From the NCBI GenBank assembly GCA_037043015.1, contig CM073330.1:7830012-7894011 (forward strand): 64,000 nt of DNA. The letters are read 5' to 3'. Below, piece after piece: positions 22,560 through 32,751 of this stretch. Both the position numbers and the translations under genes were made by a program. Source of the DNA: Bryum argenteum (taxonomy: Eukaryota > Streptophyta > Bryopsida > Bryales > Bryaceae). The notes under the pieces were generated by a model. It worked only from the letters and a program-made list of their open reading frames with translations, was not told where the DNA came from and did no database searches. Position 1 is the stretch's first letter; each line of letters opens with the position of its first letter.

Positions 22560-23230
22560 TAAAATAAAAATTCAAAATCTAACGATGGTTGAAGGAGATC
22601 TATCTCTTCAAAAATCATCCACTTTTTCACTTTTTTCATCGTAGAAATATCATTGCAAAGCCAATACTAAAATTATCTGGATCAAAATACTTCCAACTAC
22701 AAAGATTGTGGGATGCATCTAAAGATCACACTTGTCTAAAACACATCATGCAAAAACCTTTTTGATGTCACATAATAGCCTAACAATGGTAAAACATGCC
22801 TAATGTTTAAAAACCCAAGAAACAAGTACTCCCTTCACTAAAATGCATGCCATTTTTTCATACTTAATTGTATGGGTCTGCAATTTTCACCACATAAACT
22901 AGGCTTAATTTGGGACCCAACCCAAGTGATTTCGTCAAAAACAGAGTCCGAATGAAAAAGTTATGGCTCTTCAAAGTTCATGGGCTTCGTTTGAAGAGGG
23001 TAGACCGCCGGTCGCCCTATGAGCTACGTTCGCCCGTCACCTGGATCGGCGGTCGCCCTAGCGACCGACGTTCGCCCATCCGCTGTATCGGCGGTCGCCC
23101 AGGGGCGAACGTCGGTCGCTCATGGGCGATCGTCGGTCACTAAGGCGACCGCCGGTCCAGAGAAGGCGACCGCCGGTTCGGCCAAGGCGACCGCCGGTCT
23201 AGATGACGCGACCGCCGGTCCAGTCCTACG
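22560..23230 (-). repeat. Module copy 5 (inverted) with GC-rich array of ~23-bp units
   Basis: It is nearly identical to the right arm of the giant inverted repeat from AAAATTCAAAATCTAACGAT (about 22,563) to about 23,150. Four spaced units of GGCGACCGCCGGTC follow at 23,143-23,222. Confidence 0.85.
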
Positions 23231-25060
23231 TGGCGCAGTCGCGAACCGTATTGCTGAGCTGTACAGGCCACGTGGCAGCCACGTAGGATGCAACGTGGAC
23301 AGGGTAAATCCAGGGTAAAAAAAAGATTCTGTAGATTCTATTAGACATTCTGAGGCTCAATGTCTGTCTGACATGTCGTGTCTGTCTGACGTCCGTCTGT
23401 GTCTAATAAGACAACCCTGACACTGACTGCAGTCAAGCAATCCGACACAACTCTTGCAATTGCTGCTTTGCCGTCCTCGAGTGTAGACAAGCGCAAGAGA
23501 GTGGAGCCTGCCGTCTTCGAATGCTTACAGCCAGAGTCTTTGAAGAAGCCAGTAGGAGAAGAGCCCATTTTAGGCAGTGACGAGGACGAGGATTCAGATG
23601 ATGACGCGCCAGATCCGGAGATGCCTTGTGAATTGCCATCCACCTCGGGAGACAGTATCGACTCTGACGAGGGCGACGCTGCAATTGCTCAAAGCCCTGA
23701 GCCCTTCGAGCACAGGTCGCTAGATGGTCCTGCACCGAGTAGCGGCGTAGAGCGGGGCACTTCGAGAGGAGGCAGAGGGGCACACCCACCACCGTCCAAG
23801 GGAATGAGGTTAAAGCAAGCAAGGGTGAGGAGTCCGAGAAAGAAGGGGAGGAATCGACGAAGAAGAGGGGGCGAGAGGAAGAAGCGGGATCCGGTGAAGA
23901 GGAGGAGTCTGACGCAGAGGAGGATGAAGTCCCCGCCGTCACCAATGTACAACCCGGAGTACTTGTGCACCTCAAATCCGCCCTGGGAGAAGCGCAACCT
24001 CTTGCTCCAGCAAATTGCCGTAAATCTCTTGCAGCCATCGTCGAAGCACCCACGACTTGAGCACTCTCAGTCACCCCCAACCCCGAACCCCGCCGTGGTG
24101 GCGGCGGAACCTCTTGCTTGCAGACCAAGTCTCAGACAACCCCGCAGCGACCGTCCAAGCACCAAGGATCGAGGTGCGGCCCCGTCGGCCCGACCGCACC
24201 AAGGACCGAGTGCAGCCCACTCGTCACCCCGACCCCGAACCCTGAGGTGCAGCCCACGTCCGACCCCAACCCCGAGAGTGCGACCTCCGTCCACCCCCGA
24301 CCCCGAACCCTGAGGTGCAGCCCCGGTCAGCCCCAAAGCCCGGAGTTGTGGTGCACGCGATTGCAGCCATTAGCCCAAGTAAAACCGCAGCAGGCAGCCA
24401 AACGGGTCAGCAAAAACCCGGAGCAGCTACAACCTCTCTAGGGCAGCGGAAATCTTCTCCTCGAGCATGCCGAAATGAAGCCTCACCCAAAACCGCAAGT
24501 ACAAATTGAAACCAAAATTGCCTTGTAGCTTTCGTGCATGTTGTAATGTATTGACTTAATCTTGGATTTGGAGTTTAGGGAAGCCAAGAGTGTTAGAGAA
24601 GTCGTTGTTGCAAAAGAACACTGTGGCTGCGGTGGCTGATGAACCCGGAGTGGAAACCGCGGTACCTGAGGTTGATGAACCCGAAGTGCAAACCCCGGTA
24701 CCTCAAGGAGTGGAGCCCGAGGAGGTCAGAATGGATCAAGTGATGGCGAATGCAGCGGAAAATTTCGTCGTTGTGCCGCGCAAGAAGGAGACAGAGCTGA
24801 GTGGCGGAAAGGGGAAGTCAATCCCTGATGACCCGATGTTGGAGTCTGACGAGGACATAGCGGTGGAGAACCTACATTCGGTGGGCCAAAATTACAAGTC
24901 CCTATCTGATTTAGCAACTTCGGCTGGGCCGGATTCTAGGAGATGCGGGTCACCATCCTCAGGGCCAAATAAGCGAGGTCGTAGGAAGGTGAACAACGAA
25001 GGTGGAGGCAATTCAGAATCACCTTCACCGAAACAAAAATATCATAAGAAGAAGCGCAAG

Positions 25061-25656
25061 GTAATTCCCTTCACAAATCCAAAGGCGCCAATACGAGTCG
25101 TGGTCGTAGTACAAGGAAGTCAAAGAGTTAGCATATTTAGAAGTTTGTGTGTGCACTATCCATTATGTGCACTCGGCCTAGGTGTTAGATTTCGATGAGC
25201 GTTGAGGAGATCCATTTTTTCTGGCGTGTACACATGCTAGAGGTTTTTGAATTGCGTAGTTGTGACATGGGAGACATTCAGTGTGTCCATGTTTTTTCTG
25301 GCGTGTACACATGCCAGAGGTTTTTGAATTGCGTAGTTGTGACATGGGCCATATTAAGGGTGTCCATGGATGTAATGGGTTCAAACTCGAATTAAGAGCT
25401 CGTTTTCTCTTTGAGTTCTCTTCACTACTATTGGAGTCGAGCACGGTATTGCCTTCATTTTCGGTACTTGTAGTCCGCGGCCAATTCTTGGCGAACATAA
25501 GTGTCCATACTTTGTACGATAAAGTGTCCATATTGTATGTAATCATTTGGTACACAATGGGGCGAGACTTGTACAATATGGACACTTATTGTACACCGAG
25601 TTCATATCTAAGAATGCATTATTTTCTGTATATTTGACTTGTCTTGGTAAATGCAG
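25061..25656 (+). other. Intron of the SET gene with an 82-bp direct duplication and a hairpin
   Basis: The intron is bounded by AAG|GTAATT (25,060/25,061) and ATGCAG|ATG (25,656/25,657), phase 0. It contains two copies of CTGGCGTGTACACATG...GTTGTGACATGGG (about 25,219 and 25,301). It also has a perfect 16-bp hairpin, AAGTGTCCATATTGTA at 25,522-25,537 with its inverse at 25,572-25,587. Confidence 0.6.
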
Positions 25657-26781
25657 ATGATTGGGTTTGAGGGGGGGGATCTCATCTTGTTCGTGTGTGG
25701 GGGTCAAACAATAGGAAATAGATCCGGACACCCCAAATACATGATTGAAGACATTTCCAGAGGACTTGAGAATTTCCCAATTCCCGTTGTGGTTTCAGAT
25801 ACTCCATTTCCCGTATTCCAATATGTAACTACAAGCGTAGTACACAAAGACGCTAAGGTGAACGAGGTGCTTTCTGAGATTGACGAGGGTGCATACTGTA
25901 AGTGCCCTCCTGAGGGAGATTGCCTCATGAAGTTTTATTGTGAGTGTGCGACCTTAGACCCAAGTGGCCGGTTTGCTTACACTCACGAAGGAATACTCCG
26001 CAATTCATTTCTCAAGGCCAAACAGAAGGAGCGAAAGCCCGATGGATCCGAGGAGTGCTACTGTTTCAACAAGGCCCATTTTGGGACGGGTTTGCTGTGT
26101 GACTCGGTTGTGCGCCCGACGTTTATAGCTGAGTGTAATATCAAGTGCGGGTGTCATAAGATGTGTGGAAATCGAATTGTGCAACGAGGGATGACATATC
26201 GAGTGGAGGTATTCCTTACTGAGGAGAAAGGGTGGGGTGTTCGAGCAAGGGACCGCATTCCGAAGGCTGCATTTGTATTTGAAATGACTGGGGAGATATT
26301 GACAAATGCCGAGCAGATGGAGAGAAACGAGGAAAACGGTGGGGTCTCGGGTTACGATTGTACACCGTGATGCTGATTGGATATTGGAGACAAGTGCGGA
26401 TGACAACTCTGCCTTATGTCTGGATGCAACTAGGTTTGGAAATGTAGCGAGGTTCGTAAACCACCGGTAAGGCTCCATGCTGTGCCCATGTGGACTTTTG
26501 GATTCATTGTTTTGCACTATGGTAAGTATTTCCACCACCACGCCTAATAGATATTGTGCAAATTCAATGTGTGCACAAGTGAAGATGCAAATTTGATTGA
26601 CATCCCAGTGTTGGTAGGGAGGAGTGATAGGAGCTTCTACCGGATTGCCTTTTTTACCCTACGTGAAATTGAGCCCAATGAAGAACTCACGTGGGACTAT
26701 AAAACCGACTTTTTAACACATGACCCAGACGTGCCTACATTCGGTTGCAAGTGCAAAAGTCCGTCTTGCAGGGGTCCGTGA
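25657..26781 (+). pseudogene. SUVR-type histone lysine methyltransferase: pre-SET, SET and post-SET, with a frameshift
   Basis: Exon 25,657-26,466 begins with D-I-S-R-G-L-E-N-F-P-I-P-V, the entry to SUVR pre-SET domains. Zinc-cluster cysteines follow (C-K-C-P-P-E-G-D-C; C-N-I-K-C-G-C-H-K-M-C-G-N-R-I-V-Q-R-G). The SET start is V-F-L-T-E-E-K-G-W-G-V-R-A. A stop is met at 26,368-26,370, but the +1 frame carries on with D-A-D-W-I-L-E and R-F-G-N-V-A-R-F-V-N-H-R to GTAAGG at 26,467. This implies a 1-nt gain or 2-nt loss near 26,320-26,345. The last exon (26,580-26,781) joins in phase, giving D-A-N-L-I-D-I-P-V, E-E-L-T-W-D-Y and post-SET C-K-C-x4-C. The family methylates histone H3 Lys9. The frameshift, plus the upstream insertion, argues that this copy is inactive unless the shift is an assembly error. 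Confidence 0.75.
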
Positions 26782-26969
26782 CAAGTACTAGTCAATAAGA
26801 ACTACATGTTGTATATCTAGTATACACCATTCACATGCATACTACATATACAATTAGGTAGATGACTTTTACTCTTCTATAGTTGATTAACCTTCTCAGT
26901 ACATTATATCAAAACTTGAATTACTTTCCATAAAATTTCTTAATGCATCAACTGAACATAACATAAACA

Positions 26970-27056
26970 TAACGTACTCAATGTACAAACTTATACTCAA
27001 TGTACAACTTATACTGAATGTACAAACTTATACTGAATGTACAAACTTATACTCCA
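26970..27056. repeat. Tandem repeat, ~21-bp unit
   Basis: Four units of AATGTACAAACTTATACT with small variations, just beyond the 3' end of the minus-strand transposase-like gene. Confidence 0.8.
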
Positions 27057-27060
27057 TGAT

Positions 27061-30000
27061 TCATACCGAATTAAAGGCCCACCAGTCGCTCATCGCGTTC
27101 TCACATAGCCTTTTCGCGTCGGCTGTGATTTGATACACTAGTGATCCCTTACTTCTGTAAGATGCAAGTATCATAAGGAATTTAATAACCCTTACCAGAT
27201 TGGCATCCAGGGTTGCAACAACGGCTTTATTACAAAGCACATACGTCTTATCACTTGTTCCGCGTTTCTTGTAGTACTTCCCAACCACGACTTCATCTCC
27301 CGCACTGAAAACGTTTCCCCACGGGCAAGTATGATCTTCCTCCAAGACATGCTTCTCACGGTGACATTGCAGGATGTGGTAATCGACACCTTCATCGTTG
27401 TCCACTTCAGCAGGCACCATGAAATTGTCCCCAACACTCAGCAAGGAACCCTGGTCTTCACACAACCCATCATTCTGCCAGTTAACTTCATCATCATCGT
27501 GTGCAACTTGTATAGGTAGTGTCCCTGCAATAAAGGGGTTCAGACGTTCTACTTTCCACTACTTCACATGGGACTTGTTCTCACAGTTATTCCAATCACA
27601 ATCTACACACGAAACACAGAAACATGATAACTCACGAGTTTTCAGTAGAGTTGGATCAGTCATTGAGAAACCCATGATGGAATACAAACTCTTAGATCCC
27701 AAGAGTGTACGACATTTCACAGTGTTGTCCGCATGATTGACTTCATTTGATTCAACATGCCAAAATTCACGATGGATGGGTTTAGAAGTAGCCTGCGTGT
27801 AGTGTGTGACTACACGGTTAGAGTAATTTTCTCTAAGGAATTCCACAACTTGGGCTGCATTCTGGAGAGGCCTCCCAGGATTTTGAATCTGTTCTTGCCG
27901 TAGTGCCCTTTTAACGACAGCACCTGCACCATCCCACTCGCCCTTCCCGTGAGCGGATTCGAAGTAATTCCATCGCATCAAACAACCCCCAGTTAAATAA
28001 GGGAACCTCGCCACAAAATACATCACGTGGCACACTTGAATTGCGAACTGCACCCATCTGAAAACACCCAATGCTCTTGGAATGGAACACCTAAACTTTC
28101 AGCCCACTTCCAATGTTTCAGTAAACAATGTTGAACAAATGCAGAATCGTGACATTTGTCGTCAGAAATGTAGTAGTGTGTACTCTTATGTACAACGTCA
28201 CCTTCTCTCGAACATCGAAATGTGCACAAGAATAGTCACGGATGTCTCAAGTAATACATACTCGTACTTCATTCTCAATAGCAAATGTATAATTCTCGGC
28301 GTAATCAATATGAGAAACAAGTACTCCTTCGTGTATGTTCTTCATTATTATCCGCAGACCGCTCATCTTGCCACCTAGCTCAGAAATTGTGACCAATGAA
28401 TTTAGTCACCGTCTTCTCCATGTAAGCCAAAAAATCTAGGACTGGAGTCTCCCTAAACGCCTCTCGAAGGCGTTTCTTTGGTTGACCTGTTTCAGCATGG
28501 TTTCCAACTATGTAGTACTCAAAACATTTCCACTTCAATAAGAACGATTCATCAGTTACTTCACGAGGACAAATATCAAAGTTACGAAAACCACAATCAG
28601 AACACAGACCCACTAGACAATCTAATTTGTGGAACCTATCAAATTTTCCTTTCGGGCACATAAAACTTTCCCACATAAGAGTAATATGCTTGTACACTCG
28701 ATCATGTGCTTGACAACCATCGTCATGCTCTTGCCCTGCACATACCAAACAACTACAAGCACAATTTGTTGTAGAATGGAATCCCCTCAACTTATCTCTA
28801 AGATTGGTCAAACCAATCTTCATCATGTCCATTTCCACGTGGTAGATACAGCAGCACGTGTTCCGCTCTTTCAACTTCTTCACCCACCATGGTTTCAATT
28901 TCTCAAAAGCTCTTAACCTAATTTTACATTCCGGATGTGCCTCCATAAACCGAAAAAAAAACGATGTCCGCAAAAAGTACAAGACAGAGTACACACACGA
29001 TCAGGGGCACCTTTACCTCGCCTACATCCAACATGCAATGAAAGTAGTTACTGATTACATGTATACACATTAATAAACACAAACCTCACGTACACAACAA
29101 CAATGTTCACAACAAGAGTACCTACTTCTATACAATATCTATCCATGAACTACAAGAAGTACCGCATGAGCTACAAGAACTAAGACACCAAATACAAGAC
29201 TAACTGCATTGCTATTGAATGTAGTCAATCATCTACAGACTGTAGTTCATCCACTACAAACTGTACAAAACCCTTACACAAACTGTACTCTTTCTTATAG
29301 TTCACAACAACACTACTGATAAAACTACAAATGTACAAATTCATAGGTCAGATGACACCTAAGTGTATATAACGATGAACTCCAACTACAACATGTACTA
29401 AAACATGATATAAAGGACATTTAGGCCAGTGCTTCAAAACAAAAGTACTGATGTAAATCACTGTAGTGCAGAGATTCACATCGAAAGTTCACGAGACGGT
29501 AATGAAGTATGAGGACACAATACTGAATTACTAGGCAAGTACACACTAAGTAACGCATAGATACTACAAGAGTGTGAAAACTTTATACTAATATGAACTC
29601 GTACATAGCACAAGTAGTTACTACACTTCCGATTTATTGAATGAAACCTCAAAACAGAAACTTACATAAACGTAAAACTCACATAAACCCTACTTCCTTC
29701 AAATCGACATCTGCGCAGCAAACCTTGCAAGAACGCCAAATACACTTGCAACAAGTTTAAGTCGAAATACCTGGTCTCACGAGAGATAGTGAGTAGGGTG
29801 CGGGGAAGCCATCGTTCCTTCCTACTCGTGTCTCACAACATCCTTCTTGTTAGGAGAAACCTTGGTTTGCAATGTCCACCAAGCCACTACACAATCTTTG
29901 ACATAGTCGAAATGCCTTCTCTTTTTTTAGCCTACATAAACGTAACTTTGGAATTGATGGAACCGAACCATCCTGTGACGACTTCTTGAATCCTTCTCTT

Positions 30001-30565
30001 GTAAGCAATAGAAATACTTTCTCGAGTAGATCCTACTACTTTGGACAAAGCAAAGAACTCCCGAAAAACCACTACTCACATTTGCATCTAACAACGCTGA
30101 TTTTCTAGCTAGTAGATCATGGGAGTTTGCAACTTTCACGATTGAAAACTCATGCCTAAAGCTCTCTATGAACGCATCCCTAGCACGTGCTTCCTGAGGA
30201 GGTTGGTAACAATCAGGCAAAAATCCGGAAACTAGCTGGTGATCCAAGACCCTTTCCATAACTTGTTTCTTGCTAATGAGATCAGGACATGCACTAAGAA
30301 GGTCTACAATCGCATTGGAAACGCTCTTTGCAATCCTATATGAGTTTCTTACAGAGAGGGGTGAAATCGCAGCATGTTCTGGTGAATCAGTAAGGAACTC
30401 TTTTCTCTCCTTATCACGTAACCTCTGTTTACGCTTCCTCTCTCGAGCTGCTTCAGCAACTTCTACTCTACGCGCCTCACGTTCTGCACATTCTGCAAGT
30501 CTTTGGGCGGGACCTGGACGAGACACTCCCTCACGCACGCGGCGTCTCTTTGCAATATCACCCAT
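27061..30565 (-). pseudogene. Decayed multi-exon DDE-transposase-like gene
   Basis: Four coding blocks lie on the minus strand. (1) 30,565-29,927 starts M-G-D-I-A-K-R-R-R and has a long Arg/Glu-rich coiled coil. (2) 28,994-28,380 is Cys/His-rich, with W-W-V-K-K-L-K and C-C-C-I-Y-H-V-E-M. (3) 28,340-27,559 has three acidic motifs, H-I-D-Y-A-E-N-Y, F-S-D-G-C-S-S-Q-F and H-G-K-G-E-W-D-G-A-G-A-V-V-K-R, which I read as an RNase H-fold catalytic core. (4) 27,465-27,061 is beta-rich with F-S-A-G-D-E-V-V-V-G-K-Y-Y. Inactivating changes include a stop after I-G-H-N-F near 28,380 and frameshifts near 28,240 and 28,028. I do not know the superfamily name, and no terminal repeats were found. About 0.9 kb between blocks 1 and 2 is noncoding, rich in GTAC/TGTAG words and probably intronic. 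Confidence 0.6.
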
Positions 30566-30599
30566 TACAAAACGTAAGCAAATTTCAGAATGGATAGGT

Positions 30600-31400
30600 T
30601 TAGAAGTAGCATGCGTGTACTGTGTGACTACGGAGAGTGCAGAGCCGAGCGAAACGGAAGGGCAGGGGCACATCGACTGCCGACCGCGAGATTGGCAGCG
30701 CAAAGAGCCAAAGACCTGGCTGCGGGTCACTTTCGGCCGAACCAAACTCAGCTGAGCCTTGCTACGACAGCACAACGCAACAGCCGAAGTGCACGCTCAC
30801 TTCGAAGGTAGAAAACCGCCTCAAGCGAAGCCGGGACCGTATGTCGAGCTCTCGTTCTTATTATGACAGAGGCAAAGGTCGGCCCCAATACGCGCGGCAT
30901 CAATCACGTCAGCTTCGTGAATCTTGGCTTGCTTGCAACGCGCCTCACCAGCTTACACGTCGATCGATCGTCCCTTCACTTCATTACAGCCATAGCCAAG
31001 TCTGCGTGCGATTGTCCCTCCGAAGACGTGGGTGCCTTTGGCCTGCCGATTTCGGATCCAACCTAGGCGCAAAAGAAGCGCAGAAAAAGTAGATAAATCG
31101 ATGGCCAACTAACAGTATTCGACGTTGAAGATAGACAATCTACCTAGGACTTATCGGTACAAGCATGCAAATGATTTGCTCCGACTCTATGAACGAGAAC
31201 ATGCGTGCACAAGAAATTTTTCCGTAACAACGTAGAACACGAATTCGAAGCAAACATGCGTACATTGGATTGGAGAAGATAACCGCCAAATTCAATACTA
31301 CGTCGAGGTGGCCGCCCGACTTGGTGGCGGTGACGGCTTGACGGGCGCCTTTATTGCACAACTCGGACGGCAGTTTGCCACGTCATCAGAATAGTGTACA
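30600..31400. other. GC-richer flank upstream of the transposase-like gene, no gene seen
   Basis: Frames at 30,637-31,092 and overlapping ones are not supported by motifs. The region could be the promoter/5' end of the minus-strand element. A stretch near 30,583-30,633 repeats 27,766-27,816 (see findings). Confidence 0.4.
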
Positions 31401-32750
31401 TGATGTACTGAGTGAACACAACAGTACTTTTCAGGCCCAAGAACGGCAAAAACTGGAATTGCCATTACGATGGTTTTTTCAGAATTTTGACATCGTTCCA
31501 GAGAAGAACTCATTCCGGTACGCAGGATTCCAGTTGAAAAAACCAAAAAATGTTAAAATTTGAGGCATTTATGCTTTGATGAAGAATTTTGGTCTTAAAG
31601 TGCAAAACCACAAATATTAAGGCTCTCCACTCTATATCAACTTCAAGTATCTAAAAGAGCTTCATCTTTAATGTTCTAACAAGCCTGTGGTGAGTACATT
31701 TGCATTCTTAATTTCACTGTGACCTCAGGAACAAAATGACAAATCTACTAAGTACACATAGAAATCTAAGGAATTTTATAGACTTTGGTTGTTGGAAAAT
31801 CATCCTCAAGCATTATGTCACCCAAATCATGCAAAACATATCAAAAAATATAAGTTTTACATATGCAAAACTGAAGTACAAAGTTGAGACCTTCCAGAAT
31901 TTGTGTTTGTAACCCCCAAAGTACATGGGTCTAGTGTGCTTTCACCCTCGACACTAGGAACGTTTAGAGGTTAAACATGAAACAATTTGGTGCACAAAAG
32001 ACATAATTATACTCTAAAAATCAAGTGTATTCTATTCTCAAAAGATGCTACTCCAAATTCAACATCTTACTAATATATCACCGTCCAAGATAATGAAATT
32101 TGCTCATTTGTGCAACAAAAGTCAAAAAATACTAAAGGCTCCAAACAAAGTAAATCACTACACCAAAGGTACCAAACCATAGTTACAAGAGGATTAATTA
32201 CATCACATATCCAATCATATGATATCTAATTTGATAGTAATAAAATCATCAAAACATGTTGAACACGAAGCTCCCAGTGATGAACCGAAGTGCAAACCTC
32301 ATTGATACTGCTTAAGAACATTTTCAGTAACTTGACTCAATTTCAATTTAGCAGTAAATGCTATCGAGGATAACAGGAAATGAAATCAATGTGTAATTGA
32401 GTGTTTTCAGAGTTTACAACAACTTGATATATTTGCGTGCCTACTACCGAACGGATCAATTGAATGTCTAATGAAATGATATTAAGCAAATTCTGCTCTA
32501 TGTCGATCAATTGATTGAAATGCTGGATCTACTGATATTGGAATCGATTCTGGCAAGTGAAATTGGATTCTGAAGTTGACATTGTCCGAAATGCTAACAG
32601 TATACTAAGCGTCTGCCTTGCTTATATATTGGATTACACGCTCTTGCTCATTTGATAGCTTCTGAAGAGCAAGCTGCTGGTGTATCTATTACCGTCGATT
32701 TCAGCATTTTCAAACGTACGAATGCTTCAATCAAATACCCATGATCGTCT
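31400..32750. other. AT-rich spacer with one orphan TTAA-element end
   Basis: GGAACGTTTAGAGGTTAA ending at 31,974 is a right end of the TTAA-type MITE family (compare 16,233-16,250). No left partner was found, so it is a truncated copy. The rest shows no gene. Confidence 0.5.
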
Positions 32751-32751
32751 A

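Larger units (their letters stand above)
13512..23419. mobile_element. Nonautonomous hAT-type element (9,908 bp), TSD ACACTGAC
   Basis: Perfect 22-bp inverted ends begin CAGGGTTGTCTTATTAGACA at 13,512 and, inverted, end at 23,419. Exact 8-bp duplications ACACTGAC lie at 13,504-13,511 and 23,420-23,427. Subterminal regions at both ends are dense in TGTCTGTCTGA / GACATGTC words. The interior has no transposase frame. It carries repeated ~0.7-kb modules, GC-rich palindromic arrays, a nested CACTA element, MITEs and a SINE. The 8-bp TSD and CAGGG ends are diagnostic of hAT; perfect ends imply recent movement. Confidence 0.9.
13321..25060 (+). pseudogene. N-terminal exons of a SUVR-type SET gene, one exon split by a hAT-type element
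   Basis: A 37-bp exon (13,321-13,357, CAG before it, GTAAGA after it) joins in frame to an exon opening at about 13,470 after TGTTTCAG. That exon is cut by the 9.9-kb element after 13,511 and resumes at 23,428. Removing the element and one TSD copy restores a continuous frame through L-N-S-T-L-P-A-P-A-T-T-L-T-A-V-K. The frame continues with an acidic stretch (D-E-D-E-D-S-D-D-D) and K/R-rich and Pro-rich segments to about 24,508, with apparent frameshifts near 23,800 and 24,250. A further exon (about 24,578-25,060) is acidic then basic and ends K-K-K-R-K before GTAATT. Acidic/basic low-complexity linkers are common N-terminal to plant SUVR SET domains; that these exons belong to the SET gene is inferred from strand, phase and spacing. 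Confidence 0.55.

Noticed and set aside
24057..24509. Pro-rich frames in three phases as separate genes
   Set aside because: Overlapping phases share one repetitive Pro/Asp/Glu-coding stretch; more likely one exon with frameshifts, so not listed individually.
30637..31092. 151-codon + strand frame rich in Arg/Ser
   Set aside because: No motif, several overlapping frames of equal quality in a GC-richer patch, and position just upstream of the minus-strand element gene; judged noncoding.
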